From positions 1,998,501-2,062,500 of the forward strand of contig NZ_CP049834.1 of NCBI RefSeq assembly GCF_019916085.1: DNA of 64,000 bases, read 5' to 3'. Origin of the DNA: Aquirufa lenticrescens. GTDB lineage: Bacteria; Bacteroidota; Bacteroidia; Cytophagales; Spirosomataceae. Made by a program: the position numbers and the translations under genes. The notes under the pieces were generated by a model, which searched no databases, was not told the origin of the DNA, and saw nothing but the letters and a program-made list of their open reading frames with translations. This document shows positions 32,851 through 42,473 of this stretch, in pieces. Each line of letters begins with the position of its first letter. Position 1 is the stretch's first letter.

Positions 32851-35800
32851 ATGCCAAAATCATACGTTAAGAAAATCTCCAGTTTATTGATCGCTAACCG
32901 CGGCGAGATTGCTATTCGCATTATGCGTGCTGCTTCCGAATTAGGTATTCGGACCGTGGCCGTATACACGTTCGAAGATCGCTATTCTTTACACCGCTAT
33001 AAAGCGGATGAAGCCTACCAAATCGGGAAAGATGATGAACCTTTAAAGCCTTACTTGGACATCGAGGGCTTGATTTCTTTGTGTAAATCAAAGAAAATTG
33101 ACGCTATTCATCCGGGATATGGTTTTTTGTCGGAAAACGTAGTGTTGGCGACACGTTGTAGAGAAGAAGGAATCGTTTTCGTGGGTCCTTCACCGGAAGC
33201 AATGAACGCGTTGGGTGATAAAGTAGCTGCTAAAGTGGCTGCATTGAAGGCCAATGTTCCTATGATTGAGGATTCGAAAGGGGATTTAGCTGATTATTCT
33301 TTGGCTCTATCCGAAGCGAAACGCATTAAATTCCCTGTGATGGTAAAAGCGGCTGCCGGTGGTGGTGGACGAGGAATGCGCGTAGTGAGAACGGAAGAAG
33401 AGCTAGAAAAAGCGTATCAAGAGGCGAAGAATGAGGCGAAAAATGCGTTTGGAGATGATACTTTGTTCATCGAGAAATTCATCGATGATCCGAAGCACAT
33501 CGAGGTACAATTATTAGGAGATCAGCACGGAAATTTGGTGCATTTGTACGAACGGGATTGTTCGGTACAAAGACGTTTCCAAAAAGTGGTCGAAATTGCC
33601 CCCTCTTTTGGTCTAAAAGAAGAAACAAAACAGAAATTATACGCTTACGCGCTTTCCATCGGTAAAGCAGTAAACTATTATAACGCAGGAACGGTGGAGT
33701 TTTTGGTCGATAAAGACGAAAATATCTATTTCATCGAGGTAAATCCGCGTATTCAAGTAGAACATACGATTACGGAAGAGGTGACAGGCATCGATATTGT
33801 CCGCACACAGATCCTAATCGCCCAAAATTACAAGTTATCCGATCCAGGTATTTTCATCCAAAACCAAGCGGACATTCCGCTAAAAGGTTTTGCAATTCAA
33901 TGCCGTATCACGACAGAAGATCCAGCAAATGGATTTAAACCGGATTTTGGAACGATCATCGCCTACAGAAATGCAGCTGGTTTCGGGATTCGTCTAGACG
34001 AAGGATCTTCGTATCCAGGGGTAAAAATTTCCCCTTATTTTGATTCGATGTTAGTGAAGGTGTCTGCCAAAGGACGTACGCTTCGCGGTGCGTCCGAACG
34101 ATTAAACCGCGCGCTGACCGAATTCCGAATCCGTGGCGTAAAAACGAACATCCCTTTCTTGCGTAACGTCATCACGCATCCGGTCTTCCAAGAAGGCCAC
34201 TGCACGGTGCCATTCATTGCGAACCACCCGGAATTATTCAATTTTAAACCCACTCGCGACCGCTCTACAAAGGCGATTCGCTACCTGGGAGAAGTAATCG
34301 TTAACGGAAATCCGGATGTGAAAGTGAATCCAACGGCTCCTTTCCGCACTCCAATTATCCCGTATGTGGATCCGATGGCGGAATACCCGAAAGGAAACAA
34401 ACAATTATTGACTGAAATGGGTCCGGAGAAATTTGCGAAGCACATCCGTGATGCGAAGCAAATCTATTTCACGGACACCACGTTCCGTGATGGACACCAA
34501 TCGCTTTTAGCCACCCGCGTTCGTACGCAAGATATGTTAGCCGTAGCTGACGGATTTGCGAAATCCTTCCCTCAATTGTTCTCGATGGAGGTTTGGGGTG
34601 GCGCGACCTTTGATGTGGCGATGCGTTTCTTGCAAGAATCTCCTTGGAAACGTCTGCAAGAATTCCGCGAGGCGATGCCGAATATGCTATTGCAAATGCT
34701 TTTTCGCGGCTCAAACGCCGTGGGATATTCCGCTTACCCAGATAATTTGATTGAAAAATTCGTGGAGAAATCCTCCGAAGCCGGAGTCGATGTCTTCCGA
34801 ATTTTCGATTCCTTGAACTGGATTGACGCGATGAAAGTGTCGATCAAAGCGGTTCGGGAACGCACGCCGGGCATCGCAGAAGCAGCCATTTGCTATACGG
34901 GCGACGTCTTCACAAATGTAAAATACAATCTGCAATATTACGTGGATATGGCGCGTCAGCTAGAAGATGCCGGCGCACATATGTTGTGTATAAAAGATAT
35001 GGCGGGACTTTTACGTCCTTTCCAAGCGGAGAAATTAGTAACTGAATTAAAGAAAGCGGTTGATTTACCTGTTCATTTGCACACGCACGATACGGCTTCT
35101 GTTCAATCAGCGACGTATTTAAAGGCTATTGAAGCAGGTGTGGATATCGTGGATGGCGCGTTAGGGGCGATGTCCGGTTTGACGTCTCAGCCTAATTTGA
35201 ACTCTTTAGTAGCCATGATGCAGGGTCACCCGAAAGCATCCGATTTGAATTTAGACTTACTAAACGAATATTCTAATTATTGGGAAGCGGTGCGTACGAT
35301 GTATACGCCGTTCGAATCCGAATTGAAAGCGGGAACGGCTGAAGTATACAATAATGAGATTCCAGGTGGACAATACACGAATTTACGTGGTCAGGCGATT
35401 GCGCTGGGTGTAGGCGACAAGTTCGAGCAATTGAAGCGCAATTACACGGAGGCGAATACGCTTTTTGGCGATATTGTGAAAGTTACACCATCTTCGAAAG
35501 TGGTAGGGGATATGGCGATCTTTATGACCGCGAATTCGTTAACGGCGGAGGATGTGTATGCCAAAGGCGCTACTTTATCTTTCCCTGAATCCGTTAAAGA
35601 TTTCTTCAAAGGTGGCCTAGGCCAGCCTTACCAAGGATTCCCGAAACAGTTACAGGAAATTATCTTAAAAGGTGAACACGCCATCGAAGGTCGTCCAAAC
35701 GACCATTTGGCACCGATTGATTTCGATGCTGACTTCAAGTCCTTTACGAAGAAATTCCCAGAGGCGGAGGATGGATTCTTCGATTACTTATCGTACAAAA

Positions 35801-36711
35801 TGTACCCGAAAGTCTACGAAGATTATTACAAGAATTCGGCCTTATTCGGTGAATTATCAGCCCTTCCTACACCAGCCTTTTTCTATGGCTTAAAACAGGA
35901 TGAGGAGATTATGATCACGATCGAGCCAGGTAAAACCATCATCGTGAAGTTCTTGTATATGTCAGAACCAGACGAGTCAGGGTTACGTAACGTGACTTTT
36001 GAATTGAATGGCCAGGCACGCCGCATTAAGATTTTGGACAAAAACGTCAAAGTTGAACGCGCGCAACATGCGAAAGCAAAAGTAAAAGGCGACATCGGTG
36101 CTCCATTACAAGGACGTTTATCACGTATCTTAGTGAAGCCAGGCGACGAGGTGAAATTAAACGCCCCACTGTATGTGATAGAGGCGATGAAGATGGAATC
36201 GATTGTTTCGGCACCATTTGAGGGAATTGTGGGGAACGTATTATTAACAGAAGGAACGGTAGTGGAGCAAGAGGATTTGGTATTAACTCTAGAAGAAGCC
36301 AAACTACCAGAACCAGATGTGGAAGAATACTTATTCGTATACGGGACGTTACGACGCGACTGTGGAAACGATTTACACCGCCTTATTGCGCGTAATTCGG
36401 ATTACATAGGCATGGCGACTTACCAAGGGCAAATGTATCAAGTCGCTGATTACCCTGGTATTATTCCGTCAGAAGACGCAAAAGATCAAGTAATAGGCGA
36501 ATTGTATTTATTGTCCAACACAATCAAATTATTGAACGTGTTAGACGAGTATGAGGAATACAATGCCGACAAGCCTGCAGATAGTCTATTCGTACGTGAG
36601 CAAGTGAAAGTAAGTTTAAAAGGCAAGGAAATCGAAACCTACGCGTATTTATATAACAAGAAAATCGACCCGAAAACGCGTATCGCGTCAGGGGATTATG
36701 TGAAAGGTTAA
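32851..36711 (+). CDS. pyc: Pyruvate carboxylase fused to a gamma-glutamylcyclotransferase-like domain
   Basis: A 1286-residue protein. Domains in order: biotin carboxylase (about 1-455; LLIANRGEIAIRIM, ATP-grasp AAAGGGGRGMRVV), carboxyltransferase (about 525-800; FTDTTFRDGHQSLLATRVRT, HLHTHDT), PC-specific tetramerisation region, and a biotinyl domain with EAMKMES (Lys1114). This full enzyme ends near residue 1150. The frame continues without a stop into about 129 residues beginning EEYLFVYGTLRRDCG, the YGTL signature of GGCT/AIG2 folds, with a candidate catalytic acidic residue in LDEYEEY. The ATG at 32851 is used; a TTG nine codons upstream is less likely. The core makes oxaloacetate; the role of the extra domain is unknown. 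Confidence 0.93.
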   Translation: MPKSYVKKISSLLIANRGEIAIRIMRAASELGIRTVAVYTFEDRYSLHRYKADEAYQIGKDDEPLKPYLDIEGLISLCKSKKIDAIHPGYGFLSENVVLATRCREEGIVFVGPSPEAMNALGDKVAAKVAALKANVPMIEDSKGDLADYSLALSEAKRIKFPVMVKAAAGGGGRGMRVVRTEEELEKAYQEAKNEAKNAFGDDTLFIEKFIDDPKHIEVQLLGDQHGNLVHLYERDCSVQRRFQKVVEIAPSFGLKEETKQKLYAYALSIGKAVNYYNAGTVEFLVDKDENIYFIEVNPRIQVEHTITEEVTGIDIVRTQILIAQNYKLSDPGIFIQNQADIPLKGFAIQCRITTEDPANGFKPDFGTIIAYRNAAGFGIRLDEGSSYPGVKISPYFDSMLVKVSAKGRTLRGASERLNRALTEFRIRGVKTNIPFLRNVITHPVFQEGHCTVPFIANHPELFNFKPTRDRSTKAIRYLGEVIVNGNPDVKVNPTAPFRTPIIPYVDPMAEYPKGNKQLLTEMGPEKFAKHIRDAKQIYFTDTTFRDGHQSLLATRVRTQDMLAVADGFAKSFPQLFSMEVWGGATFDVAMRFLQESPWKRLQEFREAMPNMLLQMLFRGSNAVGYSAYPDNLIEKFVEKSSEAGVDVFRIFDSLNWIDAMKVSIKAVRERTPGIAEAAICYTGDVFTNVKYNLQYYVDMARQLEDAGAHMLCIKDMAGLLRPFQAEKLVTELKKAVDLPVHLHTHDTASVQSATYLKAIEAGVDIVDGALGAMSGLTSQPNLNSLVAMMQGHPKASDLNLDLLNEYSNYWEAVRTMYTPFESELKAGTAEVYNNEIPGGQYTNLRGQAIALGVGDKFEQLKRNYTEANTLFGDIVKVTPSSKVVGDMAIFMTANSLTAEDVYAKGATLSFPESVKDFFKGGLGQPYQGFPKQLQEIILKGEHAIEGRPNDHLAPIDFDADFKSFTKKFPEAEDGFFDYLSYKMYPKVYEDYYKNSALFGELSALPTPAFFYGLKQDEEIMITIEPGKTIIVKFLYMSEPDESGLRNVTFELNGQARRIKILDKNVKVERAQHAKAKVKGDIGAPLQGRLSRILVKPGDEVKLNAPLYVIEAMKMESIVSAPFEGIVGNVLLTEGTVVEQEDLVLTLEEAKLPEPDVEEYLFVYGTLRRDCGNDLHRLIARNSDYIGMATYQGQMYQVADYPGIIPSEDAKDQVIGELYLLSNTIKLLNVLDEYEEYNADKPADSLFVREQVKVSLKGKEIETYAYLYNKKIDPKTRIASGDYVKG

Positions 36712-37445
36712 TGAAAAAAATTGCCCTTTTTTGTTTGTTGTCACTCGCTTTACAGGCGCAGAGTCCTTTGTTGAAAGCGCACGCACACAATGATTACGAA
36801 CACGAAAGGCCGTTTTTTGACGCTTTTCAGCTTGGTTTTGGCTCCATTGAGGCGGATGTGTATGCGGTGAATGGTCAATTATTAGTCGGTCACGAACGAA
36901 ATCAACTTAGCCTGAATCGCAATCTGAAGGATTTGTATATCGATCCTATCATCCGTGTTTTGAAGGCGAATAAAGAGGGTAATTTTCATCAATTATTGAT
37001 TGATTCGAAGACCTCCGCAGATTCCACTTTGCCCTTGATTATTGCCGCCTTGAAGCCTCACGCTGAAATCATCCAGCAAAAAGGATTCCGAATTGTGATC
37101 TCCGGAAACCGTCCTAAACCCTCGCAATACATCGAATCACCCGCTTGGATCACCTTTGATGGACACTCTGATGAGCGTTTTCCCACGAATAAAGTGGTGT
37201 TAGAGAGTGAATCGATGTTGAAGTTTGGCTTTTGGGGTGGGCAGGGACCTATTCCTGCAGCTTTGAAGGAAAAGCTTAAAAATTATGTCGATCAAGTCCA
37301 TGCAAACGGTCGAAAAGTCCGTCTTTGGGCTACGCCAGATTCTCTTTTAGGATATCAAGCTCTTTTAGATATCGGTGTGGATTATATCGGTACCGATAAG
37401 CTGAGTCTGTTGGCGGATTATTTGAAATTTAGCGAGAGTAAATAA
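36711..37445 (+). CDS. Secreted glycerophosphodiester/PI-phosphodiesterase-like protein
   Basis: A 244-residue protein with a signal peptide (KKIALFCLLSLALQAQS) and a TIM-barrel of the PLC/GDPD superfamily. The block AHAHNDYEHERPFFDAFQLGFGSIEADVY has the catalytic first His and the Glu/Asp metal ligands, and VGHERNQL follows with the second His. The C-terminal RLWATPD block is also typical. It would cleave phosphodiesters in the periplasm or outside; the substrate is not known. Its ATG overlaps the pyc stop (TAATG). Confidence 0.82.
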   Translation: MKKIALFCLLSLALQAQSPLLKAHAHNDYEHERPFFDAFQLGFGSIEADVYAVNGQLLVGHERNQLSLNRNLKDLYIDPIIRVLKANKEGNFHQLLIDSKTSADSTLPLIIAALKPHAEIIQQKGFRIVISGNRPKPSQYIESPAWITFDGHSDERFPTNKVVLESESMLKFGFWGGQGPIPAALKEKLKNYVDQVHANGRKVRLWATPDSLLGYQALLDIGVDYIGTDKLSLLADYLKFSESK

Positions 37446-37453
37446 ACTGTAGG

Positions 37454-37477
37454 TGAGGCTTTTATAATAAAACCTCA
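37454..37477 (+). promoter_or_regulatory. Hairpin just upstream of the 37482 start
   Basis: TGAGG-C-TTTTA pairs with TAAAA-CCTCA around a TAA loop: a 10-bp stem with one bulge, ending four bases before the ATG. It may limit ribosome access or end the upstream transcript. There is no T run to favour a terminator. Confidence 0.4.
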
Positions 37478-37481
37478 TCCT

Positions 37482-38360
37482 ATGACAACTAGACGCGAAT
37501 TCTTGGCCATTACCTTGGCTACCACACTTCCTATATCATCTCTTTTTGCTGCGAATAAATCCTATTCTTTAGGTTATTCTTCCATTACATGGAGCGGTCA
37601 AGATGAGCTAGCCATTAAAGAAATTTCAAGTCTAGGTTTTAAAGGCATTCAATTAAGAGCCAATACTTTTGCTAAATACGGTGAAAATCCGGCAGCATTG
37701 AAGGCCTTGATTGATCAGGCTGGTTTGCAATTATGTATGTTTTCGAGTGGTAATGTGGAGATTGATCCTGCTAAAGTAGACGCCTCCATCGCACAACATG
37801 TTAAGCATGCTAACTTTGTAAAGACTCTGGGTGGTACTTCCATTCAATTGACGAATTCTCTACGTAAGAAAGGGGTGAAGCCGGAGGAGAAAGACTTAAT
37901 TCGTTTAGCCGAAGTCATGAATGAGATCGGTGCTAAAACGAAGGAAATCGGAATTCAAGCTACTTACCACAATCATATGGACCAGTTTGGAGAGACTCCC
38001 GAAGAAGTTGAATTGCTTGTAAATCATATGGATCCTAGTAAAATTAGATTGCTTTTAGATGTAGCCCATTATTTCCAGGGTGGCGGTAATCCAGCGGAAG
38101 CGGTATTAAAATACCGTAAAGTATTGCATTCTCTTCATGTAAAAGATGTACGCCAAACCGAGCCTCGCTACCGTTTCGTTGAATTAGGGCAAGGGAAAGT
38201 GAATTTAGAAGAAGTGTTTGCTAATTTGGACAAAATCAAGTTCAAAGGCTTCGCCATCGTTGAATTAGATGCTGTTCCAGATGCAGGTAAAACACCATTA
38301 TCTTGTGCTGAAACCAGTAAGGAATTTTTAAAAGGTAAAATTCACTATCCTTTTTCTTAA
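37482..38360 (+). CDS. Sugar phosphate isomerase/epimerase family protein, exported
   Basis: A 292-residue AP-endonuclease-2-like TIM barrel. The N-terminus MTTRREFLAITLATTLPISSLFA is a Tat-like signal. Metal-site blocks are YHNHMDQFG, LLLDVAHYFQGG, SLHVKDV and AIVELD. Exported members often occur in keto-sugar or inositol pathways, in line with the Gfo/Idh and DUF1080 genes elsewhere in the window, but no direct link is shown. It lies 36 bp after the phosphodiesterase gene, with a hairpin between them. Confidence 0.85.
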   Translation: MTTRREFLAITLATTLPISSLFAANKSYSLGYSSITWSGQDELAIKEISSLGFKGIQLRANTFAKYGENPAALKALIDQAGLQLCMFSSGNVEIDPAKVDASIAQHVKHANFVKTLGGTSIQLTNSLRKKGVKPEEKDLIRLAEVMNEIGAKTKEIGIQATYHNHMDQFGETPEEVELLVNHMDPSKIRLLLDVAHYFQGGGNPAEAVLKYRKVLHSLHVKDVRQTEPRYRFVELGQGKVNLEEVFANLDKIKFKGFAIVELDAVPDAGKTPLSCAETSKEFLKGKIHYPFS

Positions 38361-38383
38361 ATTGCAGCCTAATCTAAAATCAA

Positions 38384-39598
38384 ATGGCGAGTAAAAAGGA
38401 TCCTGCAATTGGGTTTATCTTCATCACATTATTAATTGACGTACTCGGAATCGGCTTAATCATCCCCGTTTTACCTACCCTAATCAAGGGTTTTGTAGGC
38501 GGTGATATTTCGGTAGCCTCCCAATATGCCGGCTGGCTAATGGCTTCTTATGCCATTATGCAATTTCTGTTTTCACCCGTTTTAGGGGGATTATCGGATC
38601 AAATAGGCCGCCGCCCAGTGATTTTAGCCTCTTTATTCGGCTTCACCATTGATTATTTAGTCTTAGCTTTTGCCCCTAATATCGTGTGGTTATTTATCGG
38701 GCGTATTATGTCTGGAATAACGGGTGCTAGTTTTACGACAGCGCAGGCCTACATCGCGGATGTTTCTAAACCAGAAGATCGGGCAAAGAACTTTGGGGTT
38801 GTAGGAGCCGCTTTTGGGGTTGGATTTATTATTGGACCTGCGATAGGGGGAATGCTAGCTTCTTATGGAGATCGTATTCCGTTTTTCGCAGCAGCTGGTC
38901 TAACCTTAATTAATGGAATTTATGGTTATTTTATTTTGCCTGAATCGCTAGCAAAATCGAATCGCCGCCCCTTTGATATCAGTCGCGCAAATCCGTTAGG
39001 TTCCTTAAAAAACCTAACAAAATATCCAGTTATTGCCGGTTTAGTGGGTGGTTTTTTCTGTTTACAATTAGCTGGTCAAGTGCATCCTAGCACTTGGTCT
39101 TATTTTACGATGAAGGTATTTGGCTGGACGCCTGATCAAGTAGGTTATTCCTTAGCCTTTGTGGGACTTATCGTAGCGATTGTACAAGGAGGTTTGGCTC
39201 GGGTGATTATGCCAAAATTGGGTGAAATTCGTGCCATTTCTTACGGTTTGCTTCTATATGGAATTGGTTTCTTTATGTTCGCTTATGCGACGAAGTCTTG
39301 GATGATGTATGCCTTTATGATTCCTTTCGGCCTAGGAGGAATTGCAGGACCAGCCCTTCAAAGTTTGATAACGCAACAAGTAGGGCCAAATGAGCAAGGT
39401 GAATTACAAGGAGGTTTGACTAGTTTGCAATCAATTACGACCATTTTTGGCCCACTTTTGGCCTCCAATTTATTTGCCTATTTTGCCTCTGAAAGAGCCC
39501 CTATTTTATTCCCTGGAGCCGCCTTTTTTATGGCCGCTATATTAGTGCTGGTTGGCTGGTTTATCGTTATGCGTTCCATTCCAAAGAAAGCTCAATAA
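38384..39598 (+). CDS. MFS transporter, TetA/TCR-like group
   Basis: A 404-residue, 12-helix carrier. Motif A is [16 protein letters not shown] (about 66-81), followed by [33 protein letters not shown] (about 106-138), the signature of the proton antiporter group that includes TetA. Group membership alone does not show drug resistance; nearby genes are metabolic, so a metabolite exporter is equally possible. It lies 23 bp after the isomerase gene. No mobile-element sequence flanks it. Confidence 0.85.
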   Translation: MASKKDPAIGFIFITLLIDVLGIGLIIPVLPTLIKGFVGGDISVASQYAGWLMASYAIMQFLFSPVLGGLSDQIGRRPVILASLFGFTIDYLVLAFAPNIVWLFIGRIMSGITGASFTTAQAYIADVSKPEDRAKNFGVVGAAFGVGFIIGPAIGGMLASYGDRIPFFAAAGLTLINGIYGYFILPESLAKSNRRPFDISRANPLGSLKNLTKYPVIAGLVGGFFCLQLAGQVHPSTWSYFTMKVFGWTPDQVGYSLAFVGLIVAIVQGGLARVIMPKLGEIRAISYGLLLYGIGFFMFAYATKSWMMYAFMIPFGLGGIAGPALQSLITQQVGPNEQGELQGGLTSLQSITTIFGPLLASNLFAYFASERAPILFPGAAFFMAAILVLVGWFIVMRSIPKKAQ

Positions 39599-39632
39599 TT
39601 TTACTATCTTTCGGAAAATAAACCCCTATATC

Positions 39633-40364
39633 ATGAAAACAATGATCAAATCAATCTGCCTAGTGGCAACAATGTTAATTGCTTCAGTTGCTTATGCACA
39701 GACTACTGAGGAAATTTTAGCCAAGCACGAAGCTGCTATGGGTGGCGCTGATAAATGGGCTACGGTTAAGACCGCTGTCATAAAAAATAAATTCAGTGTT
39801 CAAGGGATGGACATCGATAGCAAAACTTCCTTAATTATTGGCAAGTCTTTTCGTCAAGAGGTAGAGGTAATGGGTAATAAAATCATTACGGTCATTGATG
39901 GTGATAAAGGTTGGATGAATCGTCCTGCGATGATGGGAGGAACGGGTGAGCCAGAAGATATGCCGGCTGAACAAGTGAAAATGGCCAGTTCTCAAAAGAC
40001 CTTAGGTTCTATCTTAACCAATGCGAAAAAAGATGGATACAAGATTGAGTTAGTTTCTAAAGAGAAATTAGAAGGTGCTGATGTGTATCTTTTAACTGTA
40101 ACAAAGCCTTCGGGAGAAGATAGTAAAGTCTACGTTTCCACCACTACTAATTTTGTAGTAAAAACGCAGTCGAAAGTGCAAGCAAATGGTCAAGAAATAG
40201 ATTCAGAAGTGAGCTTTTCGAACTATAAAATGGTGAACGGTTTGGCATTTCCGCATACCGTAGAAACAGCTAATCCAATGGGTGGAATGATGACAGTAGA
40301 AACAGTATCAGTGGAAATTAATCCAACGATCGATTCTGCCATCTTCGCAAAACCGAGTAAATAA
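39633..40364 (+). CDS. LolA-like outer-membrane lipoprotein-sorting fold protein
   Basis: A 243-residue secreted protein. The ATG at 39633 gives a signal peptide (KSICLVATMLIASVAYAQ after MKTMI). The mature part resembles periplasmic LolA/LppX-fold proteins: TTEEILAKHEAAMGGADKW, then beta-rich sheets and a C-terminal GLAFPHTVETANPMGG. It is probably a lipid- or lipoprotein-binding carrier in the periplasm. A longer frame reaching into the MFS gene would not keep the signal peptide. A bidirectional terminator follows at 40386-40419. Confidence 0.75.
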   Translation: MKTMIKSICLVATMLIASVAYAQTTEEILAKHEAAMGGADKWATVKTAVIKNKFSVQGMDIDSKTSLIIGKSFRQEVEVMGNKIITVIDGDKGWMNRPAMMGGTGEPEDMPAEQVKMASSQKTLGSILTNAKKDGYKIELVSKEKLEGADVYLLTVTKPSGEDSKVYVSTTTNFVVKTQSKVQANGQEIDSEVSFSNYKMVNGLAFPHTVETANPMGGMMTVETVSVEINPTIDSAIFAKPSK

Positions 40365-40385
40365 TCAAGCGATTTTCGCTGCATT

Positions 40386-40419
40386 AAAAAAGGGCTTCAG
40401 AAATGAAGCCCTTTTTTTT
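40386..40419. terminator. Bidirectional intrinsic terminator
   Basis: Six A residues, a perfect GGGCTTCA / TGAAGCCC stem with a short GAAA loop, then eight T residues. It serves the convergent LolA-like and isomerase genes, and its T run touches the isomerase stop codon at 40418. Confidence 0.9.
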
Positions 40420-41338
40420 AGGGTAAAAATTGTTGAATATGATTTCGGGCACTTCGAATCGCTTTGTCAATATCCTCTTCTGAACCTTCATAGGCCTTAT
40501 CCTCTACTTCAATCACGATCGGACCTTGATAACGAACATCGTTCAAGGCAGAAATAAACTTACCCCAATGTATATCTCCTAAGCCTGGAATTTTAGGGGA
40601 ATGGTATTCGAGAGGATTGGCTAATATTCCAACCCGGTTTAACTTCTCGGGATACACTTTGACATCCTTTAAATGCACGTGGTGAATCCGATCCGCATAG
40701 TGGTAAATAGGGTAGGTGTAGTCCATCATTTGGAAAACCATATGGGATGGATCATAATTGAGTCCAAAATTCGCCGACGGAATAATTGTAAATAATTCAT
40801 CCCAAATCTTAGGGGTAGTCATCAAATTCTTTCCACCTGGCCACTCATCATCTGTGAAAAACATCGGACAGTTCTCGATACCAATTTTGATCTGTAGTGA
40901 ATCGGCTAAGGCAATTATTTCCGGCCAAACCTCCGCAAAGCGACCAATGTTGTATGTTACATTCTTTGTGTAATCACGTCCTACAAAGGTATTCACACGC
41001 GAAATGCCTAAAACGGCTGCTGCATTAATGACTTTTTTGATGTGCTCTCGGTAAAAAGCAGCTTGTTTTTCATCTGGATCCAATGGATTTGGATAATAGC
41101 CTAGAGCGGATATTTTAACTGAATGCTGCGCTAATTTCGCTTTCAAGACTAATAAATCCTCCGTGGATAGTTGGTCTACCGAAATATGGGAAACACCTGC
41201 ATACCTACGCGCATCGGCAGAGGAAGAAGGCCAACACATCACTTCTACGCAAGCAAATTGTTGCTGCTGGGCATAGTCTAATACCTCAAACAGACTTTTG
41301 TTTGGAAGAATCGCTGAAACAAATCCGAGATCTAGCAT
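40418..41338 (-). CDS. Sugar phosphate isomerase/epimerase family protein, cytoplasmic
   Basis: A 306-residue xylose-isomerase-like TIM barrel without a signal peptide. Metal-ligand blocks are IGIENCPM (Glu), LNYDPSHM (Asp/His), HHVHLKDV and IVIEVED (Glu). SALGYYPNPLDPD and FVGRDYTKNV are typical of a subgroup found near Gfo/Idh oxidoreductases. The exact sugar is unknown. It is separated by one base from the TM220 gene upstream. Confidence 0.85.
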   Translation of the reverse strand: MLDLGFVSAILPNKSLFEVLDYAQQQQFACVEVMCWPSSSADARRYAGVSHISVDQLSTEDLLVLKAKLAQHSVKISALGYYPNPLDPDEKQAAFYREHIKKVINAAAVLGISRVNTFVGRDYTKNVTYNIGRFAEVWPEIIALADSLQIKIGIENCPMFFTDDEWPGGKNLMTTPKIWDELFTIIPSANFGLNYDPSHMVFQMMDYTYPIYHYADRIHHVHLKDVKVYPEKLNRVGILANPLEYHSPKIPGLGDIHWGKFISALNDVRYQGPIVIEVEDKAYEGSEEDIDKAIRSARNHIQQFLP

Positions 41339-41339
41339 C

Positions 41340-41696
41340 TTATTTCTTTTTTTCTAAACCATAGAACAAGGCAAATGACCCAGTAGCAATCCAAAGACCT
41401 ACCGCCTCTCGCGCTAATTCTTGATTATGTGTTTTCATGCTCAAGCCATCTGTTAAAAATCCTTCCCAAGCCGTCATTTCGACCCATAATTGCAATCCAG
41501 CAAAGAGGGATAAGCAAAATAGCACGATTAAGAGTTCAGGATTTGTTTTGCCACGCATTGCCTGAATGGATGTGTAAACCGCAGTCGCATAAACGGGAAC
41601 CCATAAGATGGGATCAGGATCATTCAATTGCCAATACGTAAACAGTAAAAAAACGACTCCGAAAATACCTCCAAGGATGAATTGTACGTTTCTCAT
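41340..41696 (-). CDS. Transmembrane family 220 protein
   Basis: A 118-residue protein with four hydrophobic helices. The signature YWQLNDPDPILWVPVY (about 21-36) matches the TM220 family found in bacteria and animals, of unknown function. The start MRNVQFILGG (ATG at 41694-41696) lies one base after the stop of the upstream TPR gene and is preferred over a frame reaching into that gene. It probably shares a transcript with both neighbours. Confidence 0.82.
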   Translation of the reverse strand: MRNVQFILGGIFGVVFLLFTYWQLNDPDPILWVPVYATAVYTSIQAMRGKTNPELLIVLFCLSLFAGLQLWVEMTAWEGFLTDGLSMKTHNQELAREAVGLWIATGSFALFYGLEKKK

Positions 41697-41697
41697 G

Positions 41698-42402
41698 TTA
41701 GTTACATAGGTTTTTAACGGCTTCAGCAGCACCTGGATAATTCAATTTTTGAGCTTGCTGAAACGCTAAGCAGGCTTTATCATTTTGTTTTGATTTGATA
41801 TAGCCAAGGCCCAGGGCATAATAGGCTTTTCCAAAATTCGGATTTATCTCTGCCGCTTTTGCAAAATTTTCAATGGCTCCGGCAAAATCTTCCTCTTGGA
41901 ACAGAATATTTCCTCGATTATAATAAGCATTGATGTCTTTAGGAGCCAATTGAATAGCCTGTGTGAAATCAATTTTAGCTTTCGCTGGTTGCGCTAAGGC
42001 TGCCTGGATAATCCCTCTTTGGAGATATCCTGCGCTTGAATCTGGTTGGGAAGCGATAGCTTTATCCGTAGGAGCCAAGGCTTTATCCCAAACGCCTTGT
42101 TCCATCAAAACGGCCCCTAAATTCAACTGAGCAGTATATAGTGATGGTTTTAATTCAATAGCCTTGCGATAGGCTGCTTCAGCTTCCGGGTAATTTTTTT
42201 CTTGAAATAGAATGACCCCTTGTAAGTTATAAGCCTCAGCTAAACCAGGGTTTTTCTCAATTGCTTTCTGGAGGGCTTCTTTGGCAGAAACCGTTTCTCC
42301 TTTCTTGAGACGTGCTTTCGCTTCATCTAACCAAGCCTCACCTGAAGTGGAACAAGCCCAAGCAAAGCAAAGACTTACAAATAGAATCAATTTTTTCATC
42401 AT
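41698..42402 (-). CDS. TPR-repeat lipoprotein
   Basis: A 234-residue protein with a lipoprotein signal (KKLILFVSLCFAWAC, lipidated Cys near residue 17) and about five tetratricopeptide repeats (for example AEAYNLQGVILFQEKNYPEAEAAYRKAIELKP). It would be a periplasmic membrane-anchored scaffold. It starts the minus-strand run with TM220 and the isomerase. The SRP RNA is transcribed divergently from the same intergenic region. Confidence 0.87.
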   Translation of the reverse strand: MMKKLILFVSLCFAWACSTSGEAWLDEAKARLKKGETVSAKEALQKAIEKNPGLAEAYNLQGVILFQEKNYPEAEAAYRKAIELKPSLYTAQLNLGAVLMEQGVWDKALAPTDKAIASQPDSSAGYLQRGIIQAALAQPAKAKIDFTQAIQLAPKDINAYYNRGNILFQEEDFAGAIENFAKAAEINPNFGKAYYALGLGYIKSKQNDKACLAFQQAQKLNYPGAAEAVKNLCN

Positions 42403-42440
42403 TTAAAGTTAAGGGGCTATTCCAAAAAAACGATATTTAT

Positions 42441-42470
42441 TTTGAAAAAAGCTGCTTTTTTGCCATCTTT
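42441..42470 (+). promoter_or_regulatory. Promoter of the SRP RNA gene
   Basis: TTTG (42441-42444) and, 18 bases later, CATCTTTG (42463-42470), a 7/8 match to TAnnTTTG. Transcription would begin at about 42474, where the RNA's terminal stem begins. Confidence 0.6.
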
Positions 42471-42473
42471 GTC

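Noticed and set aside
36290-36330. Frameshift or missed stop joining pyc to a separate gene
   Set aside because: Codons across the junction are in one frame with no stop and no start context for a separate gene, so the fusion is taken as real at sequence level.
38384-39598. Tetracycline-resistance determinant
   Set aside because: The TetA-like MFS signature is shared by many exporters; no mobile element or regulator is nearby.
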